A stretch of 64,000 nt of DNA from CAXXOK01 sp963666755 (lineage in GTDB: Bacteria; Bacillota; Clostridia; Christensenellales; Aristaeellaceae), in contig CAXXGW010000002.1 in assembly GCA_963666755.2 (NCBI GenBank), positions 124,001 to 188,000 of the forward strand, in the 5' to 3' direction. Both the position numbers and the translations under genes were made by a program. Shown one piece after another: positions 7,785-16,449 of this stretch. The number at the start of each line of letters is the position of its first letter. The first letter of the stretch is position 1. The notes beneath the pieces are model-generated. The model ran no database searches. It had not been told where the DNA came from and saw nothing but the letters and a program-made list of their open reading frames with translations.

Positions 7785-8972
7785 ATGAAATTGATTTTTG
7801 CCCCGGATTCTTTCAAAGGTTCGCTGAGCGCCATGGATTGCTGCGACATTCTGGAAAAGGTTACGCAGCGCATCTTTCCCGGTGCGGCGACGCTCTCCGT
7901 TCCCGTGGCGGACGGCGGCGAGGGCACCGTGGACGCGCTGCTGCGCGCCATGGGCGGCACGCGGATGCAGGTGCCGGTTACCGGCCCGCTGTTTGAGCCG
8001 GAAACCGCGCAATGGGGCATGCTGCCCGACGACGTCACGGCTGTGATGGAAATGGCGCAGGCAAGCGGCCTGCCCTATATGCCCGCCGCACAGCGCGACC
8101 CGCGCCGGACCACCAGCCTGGGCACGGGGCAGATGATCGCCGAAGCCATCCGGCAGGGCGCGCGTCACATCCTGCTGGGCATCGGCGGCAGCGCCACCAA
8201 CGACGGCGGCATTGGCATGCTGCAGGCGCTGGGCGCGCGCTTTACGGACGCCGACGGCCGGCCCGTGCAGCCCGTGGGCGGCGCGCTGCCGCGCGTGCAG
8301 CAGGCGGATTTGAGCGGCCTTATGCCGGAGCTTGCGCAAACGCAGATTACTGTGATTTGCGACGTAACCAACCCGCTGCTGGGGGCAAACGGCGCCACCT
8401 TTACCTACGGCCCGCAAAAGGGCGCGACCCCGGCCATCCGGGACGAGCTGGAAGCGGGCATGGCGCACTATGCGCAGGTGGTGGGCGCGGCGGCGGGCCG
8501 GGACATTGCGCATTTCCCCGGCGCGGGCGCGGCGGGCGGGCTGGGCGCAGCGCTGGGCGGCGTATTGGGCGCCACCCTCAAAAGCGGGATTGACGCCGTG
8601 CTGGACGCCGTGGATTTTAACGGCAAGCTGCAGGGCGTATCCCTTGCCATTACGGGCGAGGGCCGCATCGACGGCCAGAGCGTGCAGTTTGGCAAGGTGC
8701 CCGTAGGCGTGGCCAAGCGGTGCGCGGCGCAGGGCATCCCCACGGCGGCCGTCGTCGGCGGCATCGGCGAAGGCGCGGAGGGGCTGTTCGCCCTTTGCGA
8801 AAGCACCATCCAGACGACCGTGTCCGGGCCGATGAGTCTGGAAACCGCCATGCAGGACGCACCCGCCTTATACGAGCAGGCGGTAGAGCGGCTGTTCCGG
8901 GCCATCCGCATCGGCATGCACATGGCACAGGCACCCGGCGACCGCTGCCCCCGAACCGCACCCCGCGCGTAA
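7785..8972 (+). CDS. Glycerate kinase, GarK/GlxK type
   Basis: The 395-residue protein starts with the family hallmark IFAPDSFKGSLSA and carries VPVADGGEGTVDAL and GIGGSATNDGGIGMLQALGA in two adjoining runs, then ITGEGRIDGQSV near 285. The GarK/GlxK family phosphorylates D-glycerate with ATP to 2-phosphoglycerate, which enters lower glycolysis. It follows the reductase by 62 nt, with a modest ribosome site (ATAGGAATAACG). The last 20 or so residues, after the final helix, extend past the usual 380-residue family length and look like an unconserved tail. This completes the route from aldarate to glycolysis. Confidence 0.9.
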   Translation: MKLIFAPDSFKGSLSAMDCCDILEKVTQRIFPGAATLSVPVADGGEGTVDALLRAMGGTRMQVPVTGPLFEPETAQWGMLPDDVTAVMEMAQASGLPYMPAAQRDPRRTTSLGTGQMIAEAIRQGARHILLGIGGSATNDGGIGMLQALGARFTDADGRPVQPVGGALPRVQQADLSGLMPELAQTQITVICDVTNPLLGANGATFTYGPQKGATPAIRDELEAGMAHYAQVVGAAAGRDIAHFPGAGAAGGLGAALGGVLGATLKSGIDAVLDAVDFNGKLQGVSLAITGEGRIDGQSVQFGKVPVGVAKRCAAQGIPTAAVVGGIGEGAEGLFALCESTIQTTVSGPMSLETAMQDAPALYEQAVERLFRAIRIGMHMAQAPGDRCPRTAPRA

Positions 8973-9026
8973 AACGGCGCAGGGTACCGCCTTTCCCAGC
9001 AAACCAAGAAAACGAGGTACACCGGG

Positions 9027-10355
9027 ATGATTCCGACAATCGTTAAAATGGACGTGTTTCCCGTAGCCGGGCACGACAGCATGGAGCTGAACCTTTCCGG
9101 CGCGCACGCGCCTTACTTTACCCGCAACGTGGTTGTGCTGGAGGACAGCACGGGCAACCTCGGCGTCGGCGAAGTGCCCGGCGGGCAGAAAATCACCCGG
9201 GCGCTGGAGGATGTGAAGCCGCTGGTGCTGGGCACCCGCATCGCCGATTATAAGGATACGCTCAACCGGGTGCGCGCGTGGCTGAGCGTAAACACCAAGG
9301 ACGATGTGCGCGGCTTGCAGACCTTTGACCTGCGCACCGGCGTGCATGTGGTAACCGCCATTGAGGCCCCCCTGCTGGATTTGCTGGGCAAATTTCTGGA
9401 CGTGCCCGCCGCAGCCCTGCTGGGCGACGGCATCCAGCGCGACCGGGTACGCTTCCTCAGCTACCTGTTTTACATCGGCGACCGGAAAAAGACCGACCTG
9501 CCCTATCAGGGCGAGGAAAACAGCCCCTGCGCCTGGTACCGCCTGCGCAACGAGGAAACCCTGACCCCCGAGGGCATCGTCGCGCTGGCCCGCGCCACCG
9601 TAGAAAAGTACGGCTTTGAGGATTTCAAGCTCAAGGGCGGCGTGCTGTCCGCCAAAGAAGAGCTGAAAGCGGTGCAGGCACTTAAAAAGGCTTTCCCCAG
9701 CGCGCGCGTGGATTTGGACCCCAACGGCGCGTGGAGCCTCAAGGAAGCGCTGGAGATTGCCCCCGGCCTCAAGGAATGTCTGGCCTACTGTGAGGATCCC
9801 GTCGGCGCGGAGGACGGGTTCAGCGGCCGCGAGGTGATGGCCGAGTTCCGCAAGGCCACCATGATGCCCACCGCCACCAACATGATCAACACCGACTGGC
9901 GGCAGATGTGCCACACCATCGCCCTGCAAAGCGTGGATATTCCGCTGGCCGACCCCCACTTCTGGACCATGAGCGGCTCGGTGCGCGTGGGCCAGCTCTG
10001 CAACGATTTTGGCCTGATGTGGGGCTGCCACAGCAATAACCATTTCGATATTTCGCTGGCGATCATGGTGCAGTGCGCCGCCGCCATCCCCGGCAAGATG
10101 AACGGCATCGACACCCACTGGATTTGGCAGGAGGGCCGCGAACGCCTGACCACGGAGCCTTTGCAGATCAAGGGTGGCTGCATCGACCTGCCAGGGAAGC
10201 CGGGGCTGGGCATCGAGGTGGATTTGGCGCAGGTGCAAAAGGCCCATCAGCTTTATAAGGAGCACTGTCTGGGCGCGCGGGATGATGCCATCGGCATGCA
10301 GTACCTGATCCCCGGGTGGAAATTCGACAACAAGAAGCCCTGTCTGGTTCGCTAA
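9027..10355 (+). CDS. gudD: Glucarate dehydratase (enolase superfamily)
   Basis: The 442-residue protein has the full active-site set of the glucarate dehydratase branch: FKLKGG with the KxK pair at 201-203, metal ligands in VDLDPNG (Asp231), CEDP (Glu256) and NMINTD (285-290), and GCHSNNHFD (333-341) with Asp309 as the likely dyad partner. It removes water from D-glucarate (and L-idarate) to give 5-keto-4-deoxy-D-glucarate. The length equals characterised GudD proteins. It lies between the kinase and galactarate dehydratase genes, 50 nt before the latter. Confidence 0.93.
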   Translation: MIPTIVKMDVFPVAGHDSMELNLSGAHAPYFTRNVVVLEDSTGNLGVGEVPGGQKITRALEDVKPLVLGTRIADYKDTLNRVRAWLSVNTKDDVRGLQTFDLRTGVHVVTAIEAPLLDLLGKFLDVPAAALLGDGIQRDRVRFLSYLFYIGDRKKTDLPYQGEENSPCAWYRLRNEETLTPEGIVALARATVEKYGFEDFKLKGGVLSAKEELKAVQALKKAFPSARVDLDPNGAWSLKEALEIAPGLKECLAYCEDPVGAEDGFSGREVMAEFRKATMMPTATNMINTDWRQMCHTIALQSVDIPLADPHFWTMSGSVRVGQLCNDFGLMWGCHSNNHFDISLAIMVQCAAAIPGKMNGIDTHWIWQEGRERLTTEPLQIKGGCIDLPGKPGLGIEVDLAQVQKAHQLYKEHCLGARDDAIGMQYLIPGWKFDNKKPCLVR

Positions 10356-10405
10356 AAACAGCCGGGCCGCCCGGCGCGCGCCGGCTGGCCCCGGAGGAAA
10401 GTGCA

Positions 10406-11914
10406 ATGCGTACAACGATACAGATCAACCCCAAGGATAATGTCGCCATCGCCGTGCAGGATGTGCCCAAGGGCACGGAGCTGCTGCCCGGCGTCGTAAC
10501 GCTGTCGGACATCCCGCAGGGGCACAAAATTGCCCTGCGGGCCATCCCCGCGGATGGAGCCATCCTCCGTTACGGCGTGGTGCTGGGCTACGCGCTCGAG
10601 CCCATCCGGCAGGGCCAGTGGATTAACGAGCACATGCTGCGCCTGCCCACCCCTCCGGCGCTGGACGATATGCCCTGGGGCGTGAACCTGCCCGCAGAGC
10701 TTCCGCAGGCGCCGGCGCGCACCTGGCAGGGCTACCGTAACCCAGAGGGCGGTTTTGCGGGCACCCGCAACCTGCTGGGCATTCAGACCACCGTGCAGTG
10801 CGTGCAGGGGGTGCTGGATGTGGCGGTGGAGCGCATCCGCAAGGAGCTTTTACCCCGCTACCCCCACGTGGACGACGTCGTGGCCCTGAACCATGCCTAC
10901 GGCTGCGGCGTCGCCATCAACGCGCCGGAAGCGAAGGTGCCCATCCGGGCGCTGCAAAACCTTTGCAGGCATCCCAACTTCGGCGGGCAGCTGATGGTCG
11001 TTGCCCTTGGCTGCGAAAAGCTGACGCCCGATATGCTGGTCGGCCCCGAAAACAACACGCCGGAAAACGTAATCGTGCTGCAGGAGCACAAGGGGTTCGA
11101 GGCCGGGGTGCGGGCCATCCTTGCCATGGCCGAGAAAAAGCTGGCTGTGCTGGACGCGCGCAGGCGGGAGGAGCTGCCGCTGGCTGCTCTGCTCGTGGGC
11201 ATGCAATGCGGCGGGAGCGACGCGTTTTCCGGCGTAACCGCCAACCCGGCGGCGGGCTACGCGGCCGATATGCTGGTGCAGGCCGGGGCTACCGTGCTGT
11301 TCAGCGAGGTGACGGAGGTGCGCGACGGCGTGCACCTGATTGCGGAGCGGTGCGTATCCGCCGCCGTGCGCGACCGTCTGGCCGAAGAAATGCGCTGGTA
11401 TGACAACTACCTGCGCGAGGGGGATGTGGACCGCAGCGCCAACCCCACCCCCGGCAACAAGAAGGGCGGCCTTTCCAACATTGTGGAAAAGGCAATGGGC
11501 AGCATCGCCAAATCCGGCACGGCGCCCATTGTGGAAGTGCTCTCCCCGGCTGAGCGCCCTACCGCCCACGGCATGATCTTTGCCGCCACCCCGGCCAGCG
11601 ATATTGTGTGCGGCCCCTGCCAGCTGGCCAGCGGCATCGGCCTGCAGGTGTTCATGACGGGGCGCGGCACCCCGTACGGGCTGGCCGCGGCTCCGGTGAT
11701 CAAGGTTTGCTCCCGCAACGAGCTTAAGGAGCAGTGGCCCGACCTGATCGACATCAGTGCCGGCCCCGTCGCCACGGGCGAAAAAACCATCGCGGAGGTC
11801 GGCACGGAGCTGTTTGACACCATCCTCGCCGTTGCGGGCGGCGCGCAGCCCTGGGCGGAAAAGTTCAAGCTGCACAATTATCTGTGCATCTTCAACCCCG
11901 CGCCGATCACCTGA
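10406..11914 (+). CDS. garD: Galactarate/altronate dehydratase family enzyme (UxaA/GarD)
   Basis: The 502-residue protein has an N-terminal SAF-type domain (about 1-90) joined to the large UxaA catalytic domain, with GYRNPEGGFAGTRNLLGI near 110, a Cys in AYGCGVAIN and the C-terminal CGPCQLASG. The start at ATG 10406 follows GGAGGAAA. An in-frame ATG at 10316 overlaps gudD and is not needed. GarD removes water from galactarate; UxaA uses altronate. With gudD next to it and no uronate genes, galactarate is the likelier substrate. It is the last gene of the operon and a strong terminator follows. Confidence 0.85.
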   Translation: MRTTIQINPKDNVAIAVQDVPKGTELLPGVVTLSDIPQGHKIALRAIPADGAILRYGVVLGYALEPIRQGQWINEHMLRLPTPPALDDMPWGVNLPAELPQAPARTWQGYRNPEGGFAGTRNLLGIQTTVQCVQGVLDVAVERIRKELLPRYPHVDDVVALNHAYGCGVAINAPEAKVPIRALQNLCRHPNFGGQLMVVALGCEKLTPDMLVGPENNTPENVIVLQEHKGFEAGVRAILAMAEKKLAVLDARRREELPLAALLVGMQCGGSDAFSGVTANPAAGYAADMLVQAGATVLFSEVTEVRDGVHLIAERCVSAAVRDRLAEEMRWYDNYLREGDVDRSANPTPGNKKGGLSNIVEKAMGSIAKSGTAPIVEVLSPAERPTAHGMIFAATPASDIVCGPCQLASGIGLQVFMTGRGTPYGLAAAPVIKVCSRNELKEQWPDLIDISAGPVATGEKTIAEVGTELFDTILAVAGGAQPWAEKFKLHNYLCIFNPAPIT

Positions 11915-11958
11915 GGCCGCTGCGGTAGAGGATTACCATCACGGAGGCAAAAGGGGGA

Positions 11959-11998
11959 AGCCGGAAACCGCGGCTGAAGCGCAGTTTCCGGCTTTTTG
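11959..11998 (+). terminator. Rho-independent terminator of the aldarate operon
   Basis: A 10-bp perfect stem, AGCCGGAAAC (11959-11968) with GTTTCCGGCT (11984-11993), is followed by TTTTT. It lies 45 bp after garD, with no further gene on the same strand nearby. Confidence 0.9.
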
Positions 11999-12464
11999 TA
12001 TCCACTGCTTTCCCCCGCAAAACCGATCGTCCAATCGAAAGAAAACCTTCCCGCGCTACGTTTGCATAACGGAATCCTCCCCCCGGCAGGCGTGCACGCC
12101 GCCGCCCGGCTCCGGTTGCACAGTGCGCAACCGGAGCCTCCCCGTGCCGGAAAAAGGAAGCCGCCTTGCAGCGATTGCCGCCGTGTTACGCATGGTTTGG
12201 ACCGGCGGGACGTGGGCCTGGGCCACGCCAGCCCGCGCAGGCGAAATCCCCTTGCCATCTGCTCCCGTTGGAAAGAAAGGGTTCCGTTATGCAAAAAGTG
12301 CTCCGCTTTGTCTTAGCTTTCCTGCGCATCAACCTCCCATTGCGCCCCATTGACGCCGCACAATCCTTACCCCTTTTCCCCACAACACAACGCCAATGCC
12401 AATGCCTCATTTCCACCCCCACATCCCCCCAACCCTCGCATGGCTGGTCATTCCTTTTCCAATC
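11999..12464. other. Non-coding gap of about 470 bp
   Basis: I see no convincing gene here. A 59-codon reading frame from ATG 12289 has a weak ribosome site and a low-complexity Pro/Ser-rich end, so I do not call it. The segment separates the aldarate operon from the promoter at 12465. Confidence 0.5.
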
Positions 12465-12493
12465 TTGACATGCGGCAGGGCTTGTGCTATCCT
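12465..12493 (+). promoter_or_regulatory. Sigma-70-type promoter
   Basis: TTGACA (12465-12470), a 17-bp spacer and TATCCT (12488-12493) precede the gene at 12528, which has a TTGGAGG ribosome site. It may also serve hppA and the DUF368 gene. Confidence 0.75.
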
Positions 12494-12527
12494 GTATTTG
12501 GTGAAAGTTGGCTTTGGAGGCTCGATT

Positions 12528-12911
12528 ATGAAGACGCTTACAGCGCTGTTGGCTGTTCTTGTAACGGCGCTGCTGGCGTTTTTTCCGTTTCTGCCCATGG
12601 CGCTACCGCCCAACGCCGTGCCCGCCGCAACCGCCGCGCCCCTGCGCAGCGCTTTGCCGACCCTCCCTGCCGGGCTGCGGACTGCGCACACCGGTACGGA
12701 CACCATCGCAGAGCCTCCGCAAACCTGTACGCTCCTGCCGGTAAACGCGCAGGTGCCCAAAGCGTTTCTGCCGTTTGTGCTGTTTCTGGGCATGAACCGG
12801 CTTGTACGGCTCCGGCGGGGGGTGCTCCGCCGCAACACGGCGCGCATCTGCCCGCTGGTGCTGCGCTGCTTTCGGGATCATCCGCACCACGCGCCGCCTG
12901 CCCTTGCCTGA
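12528..12911 (+). CDS. Small hypothetical membrane-anchored protein
   Basis: The 127-residue product begins MKTLTALLAVLVTALLAFFPF, a signal peptide or membrane anchor, then a Pro/Ala-rich extracytoplasmic stretch, a second hydrophobic segment (KAFLPFVLFLGMN near 80-92) and an Arg-rich tail. I recognise no family. A near-consensus promoter 35 bp upstream and TTGGAGG eight bases before the ATG support it being real. A GC-rich hairpin (12912-12936) follows the stop, but it lacks a T-run, so transcription may continue into hppA 62 bp later. The codon-rich Ala/Pro composition leaves some doubt. Confidence 0.5.
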   Translation: MKTLTALLAVLVTALLAFFPFLPMALPPNAVPAATAAPLRSALPTLPAGLRTAHTGTDTIAEPPQTCTLLPVNAQVPKAFLPFVLFLGMNRLVRLRRGVLRRNTARICPLVLRCFRDHPHHAPPALA

Positions 12912-12973
12912 GGCACACCCCCGCGCGGGGTGCGCCGGTTGCTGTATTGATAAAAGCAAAGGCAGGGATTTTG

Positions 12974-15010
12974 ATGTTCTGGGTAATCGTATCCATTGTG
13001 GTTTCTTTGATTGCGTTTGCGGTGGCCGCCTATTTTTACCGTTGGGTCAAGGCGCTGCCCAGCGCCAACGCCAAGCTGGATCAGCTGGGTCAGCTGATCC
13101 GTGAAGGCGCGTTTACCTTCATCAAGAGAGAATATAAAACACTGGCGCTGTTTTGCGCCGGGGCCTCGGTGCTCATTTTCCTGTTCCTGCCCAAGCCCGT
13201 ATGGACTGGCGCAGGCGTGGGCATGAACCTCGCCATGGTGGGCGCGTACCTGTTCGGTTCCGCCCTTTCCGCCACGGCGGGCGTGGTGGGCATCAGCATT
13301 GCGACGGTGGCGAACGTCAAGGCAGCCTCCGCCGCCAAGCAAGGCATCGCGCCTTCGTTTATGGCCGGGTTCCGAGGCGGCGCGGTCATGGGCATGGCGG
13401 TGGTGGCCAGCTCGCTGCTGGGCGCGGCGCTGCTGTACCTGGTCGGGCTGGAGGAAGCCATTATGGCCTTCAGCTTCGGGGCCAGCTCGCTGGCGCTGTT
13501 TGCCAAGGCGGGCGGCGGTATCTTTACCAAAACCGCCGACATCTCCGCCGATTTGGCCGGCAAGGTAGAGCTCGGCATCCCGGAGGACGACCCCCGCAAC
13601 CCCGCCGTAATTGCCGATAACGTGGGCGATAACGTGGGCGATGTGGCCGGCATGGGCGCCGACCTGTTTGACAGCAACGTGGCTTCCATCGCGGCGGCGC
13701 TGATTATCGCGGCGGCGCTTAACCAGATTCCGCTGATTTTCTGCATCGGCTCGCTGGGCCTGCTTTCTTCCATCGTGGGCGTGCTGCTGAGCCGCATCGG
13801 CGCCAACGGTGATCCGGGCCGCGCCCTGAACCGCGGCACCTACGTAACCTGCGGTATCTTCGCCGCGCTCACGTTTGTGGCAAGCCTGCTAAACCCCTTC
13901 GACCTGCGCCTGTGGGGCGCGACGGTGCTGGGCATGGCCGCCGGTGTGGTGATCGGCATCACCAGCGAGTTCTTTACCGGGGATGATAAAAAGCCCGTGG
14001 AAAACGTCGCGCGCGCCTGCCAGAGCGGCCCGGCCTTCACGATCCTTTCCGGGTTCAGCTACGGGCTGTGGAGCACCCTCCCGTCCATGGCCGGGATCGG
14101 CCTTGCGGCGGTGCTTTCCTACCACCTGTGCGCGCCTCTGGGCGAAGGGTACGCGATGCTGGGCATCGCCGTGGCGGCGCTGGGGATGCTTTCCGTCGTG
14201 GGCATGATTATCAGCAACGACGCATACGGCCCCATTGTGGATAACGCCCGCGGTCTGGCCGAAATGGGCGGTCTGGGCGACGAGGTGCTGGAAATTACCG
14301 ATAAGCTCGACTCCGCCGGCAACACCTCCAAGGCCATTACCAAAGGGTTTGCCATCGGCGCGGCGGGCCTGACCGTGATTGCGCTGCTGGGCGCGTTTAT
14401 CGAAACCGTCAAGGCGGCGGGCGGCACCGTAACCCTCGACCTGATGAACCCGATGGTGCTCTTTGGCATGCTGGTGGGCGCGGCGGTGCCCGCGATCTTC
14501 TCCGCAATGCTGATTTTGGGGGTGGACCGCAACGCGCAGACCATGGTGGCCGAAATCCACCGGCAGTTTAAGGAAATTCCGGGTCTGGCCGAGGGCCGCG
14601 AGGGCGTAACGCCCGAGTACGGCCGCTGCATCGATATTGCGGCCAAGGGCGCGATTCACGAGCTGGTACCCGCGGGCCTGATGGCGATTGTCATGACGCT
14701 GCTGGTCGGCTTCGTCGGCGGGGTAAACGCCGTGGGCGGCTATCTGGCGGGCAACATCGTAACCGGGCTGCTGCTGGCGCTGCTGATGAGCAACGCGGGC
14801 GGCCTGTGGGACAACGCCAAGAAGTACATCGAGTCCGGCCACTTCGGCGGCAAGGGCAGCGACGCGCACAAGGCCGCCGTGATTGGCGACACCGTGGGCG
14901 ATCCGTTCAAGGATACCGCCGGCCCGTCGCTGAACACGCAGATTACCGTGGTTTCGCTGGTCGCATCGCTCACCGCGTTCCTGTTCGTGGGCTTCTCGCT
15001 GTTGCACTGA
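12974..15010 (+). CDS. hppA: Membrane-bound proton-translocating pyrophosphatase
   Basis: The 678-residue, roughly 16-helix protein carries the diagnostic DNVGDNVGDVAGMGADLF near 216, GGGIFTKTADISADL upstream of it, NDAYGPIVDNARG in the middle and GDTVGDPFKDTAGPSLN near the end. It couples hydrolysis of PPi to ion export. In GNTSKAITKG (near 448-457) the position that decides potassium dependence is Lys, the signature of potassium-independent, proton-pumping enzymes; sodium-pumping forms have Ala there. The start is ATG 12974; an open frame continues upstream to 12350, but that part does not resemble the family. The DUF368 gene follows 4 nt after the stop. Confidence 0.94.
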   Translation: MFWVIVSIVVSLIAFAVAAYFYRWVKALPSANAKLDQLGQLIREGAFTFIKREYKTLALFCAGASVLIFLFLPKPVWTGAGVGMNLAMVGAYLFGSALSATAGVVGISIATVANVKAASAAKQGIAPSFMAGFRGGAVMGMAVVASSLLGAALLYLVGLEEAIMAFSFGASSLALFAKAGGGIFTKTADISADLAGKVELGIPEDDPRNPAVIADNVGDNVGDVAGMGADLFDSNVASIAAALIIAAALNQIPLIFCIGSLGLLSSIVGVLLSRIGANGDPGRALNRGTYVTCGIFAALTFVASLLNPFDLRLWGATVLGMAAGVVIGITSEFFTGDDKKPVENVARACQSGPAFTILSGFSYGLWSTLPSMAGIGLAAVLSYHLCAPLGEGYAMLGIAVAALGMLSVVGMIISNDAYGPIVDNARGLAEMGGLGDEVLEITDKLDSAGNTSKAITKGFAIGAAGLTVIALLGAFIETVKAAGGTVTLDLMNPMVLFGMLVGAAVPAIFSAMLILGVDRNAQTMVAEIHRQFKEIPGLAEGREGVTPEYGRCIDIAAKGAIHELVPAGLMAIVMTLLVGFVGGVNAVGGYLAGNIVTGLLLALLMSNAGGLWDNAKKYIESGHFGGKGSDAHKAAVIGDTVGDPFKDTAGPSLNTQITVVSLVASLTAFLFVGFSLLH

Positions 15011-15014
15011 GCCT

Positions 15015-15905
15015 ATGGAGCAAAATAACAACAAACCCAGTCCGGCCGCGGGGGAGTCCTTCCCCCGCGCCGGATGGCTATTCTCGGTTTTCAAGGGCGC
15101 GCTCATCGGCATGGGCGCCATCCTGCCCGGCATCAGCGGCGGCGTGCTGTGCGTAGTGCTGGGCATCTACCGCCCCATCATGAACCTGTTGCAGCACCCC
15201 CTGCGGGAGCTGAAAAGCGGGCTGAGGTTCTTCCTGCCCATTCTGCTGGGGTTCGCAGTTGGGGTTGTGGGCATTTCCGCGCTGCTGCATTATGTGCTGC
15301 AAACCGCCGAAGTGCCCGCTACGTGGGGGTTTATCGGCCTGATTCTGGGCACGATGCCCTCGCTGTGGAAAGAAGCGGGCCAGCAGGGCCGCACCAAAGG
15401 AAATCTGGTTATTGGAGCCATGACGTTCGCGGGGATGTTCGCCCTGCTCTGGTTCCTGAAAAACGGCGTGCAGGTGCAGTTTCAGCCGTCCATATGGCTA
15501 TGGGCCTTCTGCGGGCTGCTATGGGCGCTGGGCTTTCTGGCGCCGGGGCTCAGCCCCTCGTCGCTGTTCTTCTTTCTGGGTGTGATGGAGCCGATGACGC
15601 TTGCCATCCGCAATCTGGATCTGGCCGTGCTGCTGCCCATGGGCGGGGTGCTGGTACTGAGCATTCTGGCCCTTTCCCACGCGGTGGGCTGGTTGCTTTC
15701 GCACCGCTATGCCGGTTCGATGCACGCCATTCTCGGGCTTGCGGTTGCCTCGACCCTGGCCATCCTGCCCTTCCGACAGGGGCAAAGCGCGGCGGAAATT
15801 ATCGTGAACATCCTCTGTTTTGCCGCTGGTTGCGCCATCGCCCTCTGGATGGAGCGTCTGAACCGAAAGCTGGAACAGAGCGGCCGCATGCAAAAGGAAT
15901 CCTGA
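15015..15905 (+). CDS. DUF368 membrane protein (candidate undecaprenyl-phosphate flippase, PopT type)
   Basis: The 296-residue protein has eight or so membrane segments and the DUF368 signature GALIGMGAILPGISGGVLCVV in two adjoining parts near residues 28-48, plus a second related motif, LAPGLSPSSLFFFLGVMEPM, near 175. DUF368 proteins have been linked to returning undecaprenyl phosphate across the membrane for cell-wall synthesis. The start codon lies 4 nt after hppA, so the two are co-transcribed; one enzyme consumes the pyrophosphate released in biosynthesis, the other may recycle the lipid carrier. A terminator follows. Confidence 0.85.
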   Translation: MEQNNNKPSPAAGESFPRAGWLFSVFKGALIGMGAILPGISGGVLCVVLGIYRPIMNLLQHPLRELKSGLRFFLPILLGFAVGVVGISALLHYVLQTAEVPATWGFIGLILGTMPSLWKEAGQQGRTKGNLVIGAMTFAGMFALLWFLKNGVQVQFQPSIWLWAFCGLLWALGFLAPGLSPSSLFFFLGVMEPMTLAIRNLDLAVLLPMGGVLVLSILALSHAVGWLLSHRYAGSMHAILGLAVASTLAILPFRQGQSAAEIIVNILCFAAGCAIALWMERLNRKLEQSGRMQKES

Positions 15906-15918
15906 ACCACGCACACGA

Positions 15919-15955
15919 AACCGAGGCGGGGATGGTCTTCCCCGCCTCGGTTTTG
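15919..15955 (+). terminator. Rho-independent terminator after the DUF368 gene
   Basis: A 14-bp perfect stem, AACCGAGGCGGGGA (15919-15932) with TCCCCGCCTCGGTT (15939-15952), has a 6-nt loop and is followed by TTTTG. Confidence 0.92.
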
Positions 15956-15973
15956 TTATGTACGAATAAGATG

Positions 15974-16433
15974 GCGCTGTTCGCGCGCTTACGCGGCGTG
16001 ACGCTACGGCGCGAGGGAGGGAGACGCTGGGGCTCCGCCCCAGACCCCGGCAGGGGCATCGCCCCTGCACCCTTTTCCGCTGCGACGGGGGTGGGGCTGT
16101 GGCTGGTGGTAAGATAACCGCTGGTATGTGCCGGTGCCGTTTGCCTCATAACACCTGCGGCGCTGTTCGATTGCTTATGGGGGAACGGGGGCTGGGCGGA
16201 AAGCTACTCTATACAGGCATGCGCATGGCCGGGGCGAACGCCCCGGCCCCGGCTGGCACAGGGATTGCAATGGCCGGCAAGGCGGTTGTTCCGCTCGCCT
16301 CATAGCGCCTGCGGCGCTGTTCGCTCGCTTACAAGGCGTGGCGCTGCGGCGCGGGGAGGCGGGGACGCTGGGGCTCCGCCCCAGGCCCCGGCAGGGGCAT
16401 CGCCCCTGCACCCTTTTCCGCTGCGGCGGGGGT
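15974..16433 (+). repeat. Two copies of a GC-rich hairpin repeat
   Basis: Two copies of about 120 bp (15974-16093 and 16314-16433) share GCGCTGTTCG at one end, the hairpin GGGGCTCCGCCCC, the hairpin GGCAGGGGCATCGCCCCTGC, and an end reading CCCTTTTCCGCTGCG. Diverged relatives occur at 51716-52022 and 58083-58735. No gene is visible in this interval. Between the copies lies a third partial unit (16142-16180). Confidence 0.8.
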
Positions 16434-16449
16434 GAATTGTATCCTTCCC

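Noticed and set aside
12289..12468. A 59-codon frame after the aldarate operon
   Set aside because: Weak ribosome site, low-complexity C-terminus and no neighbour relation.
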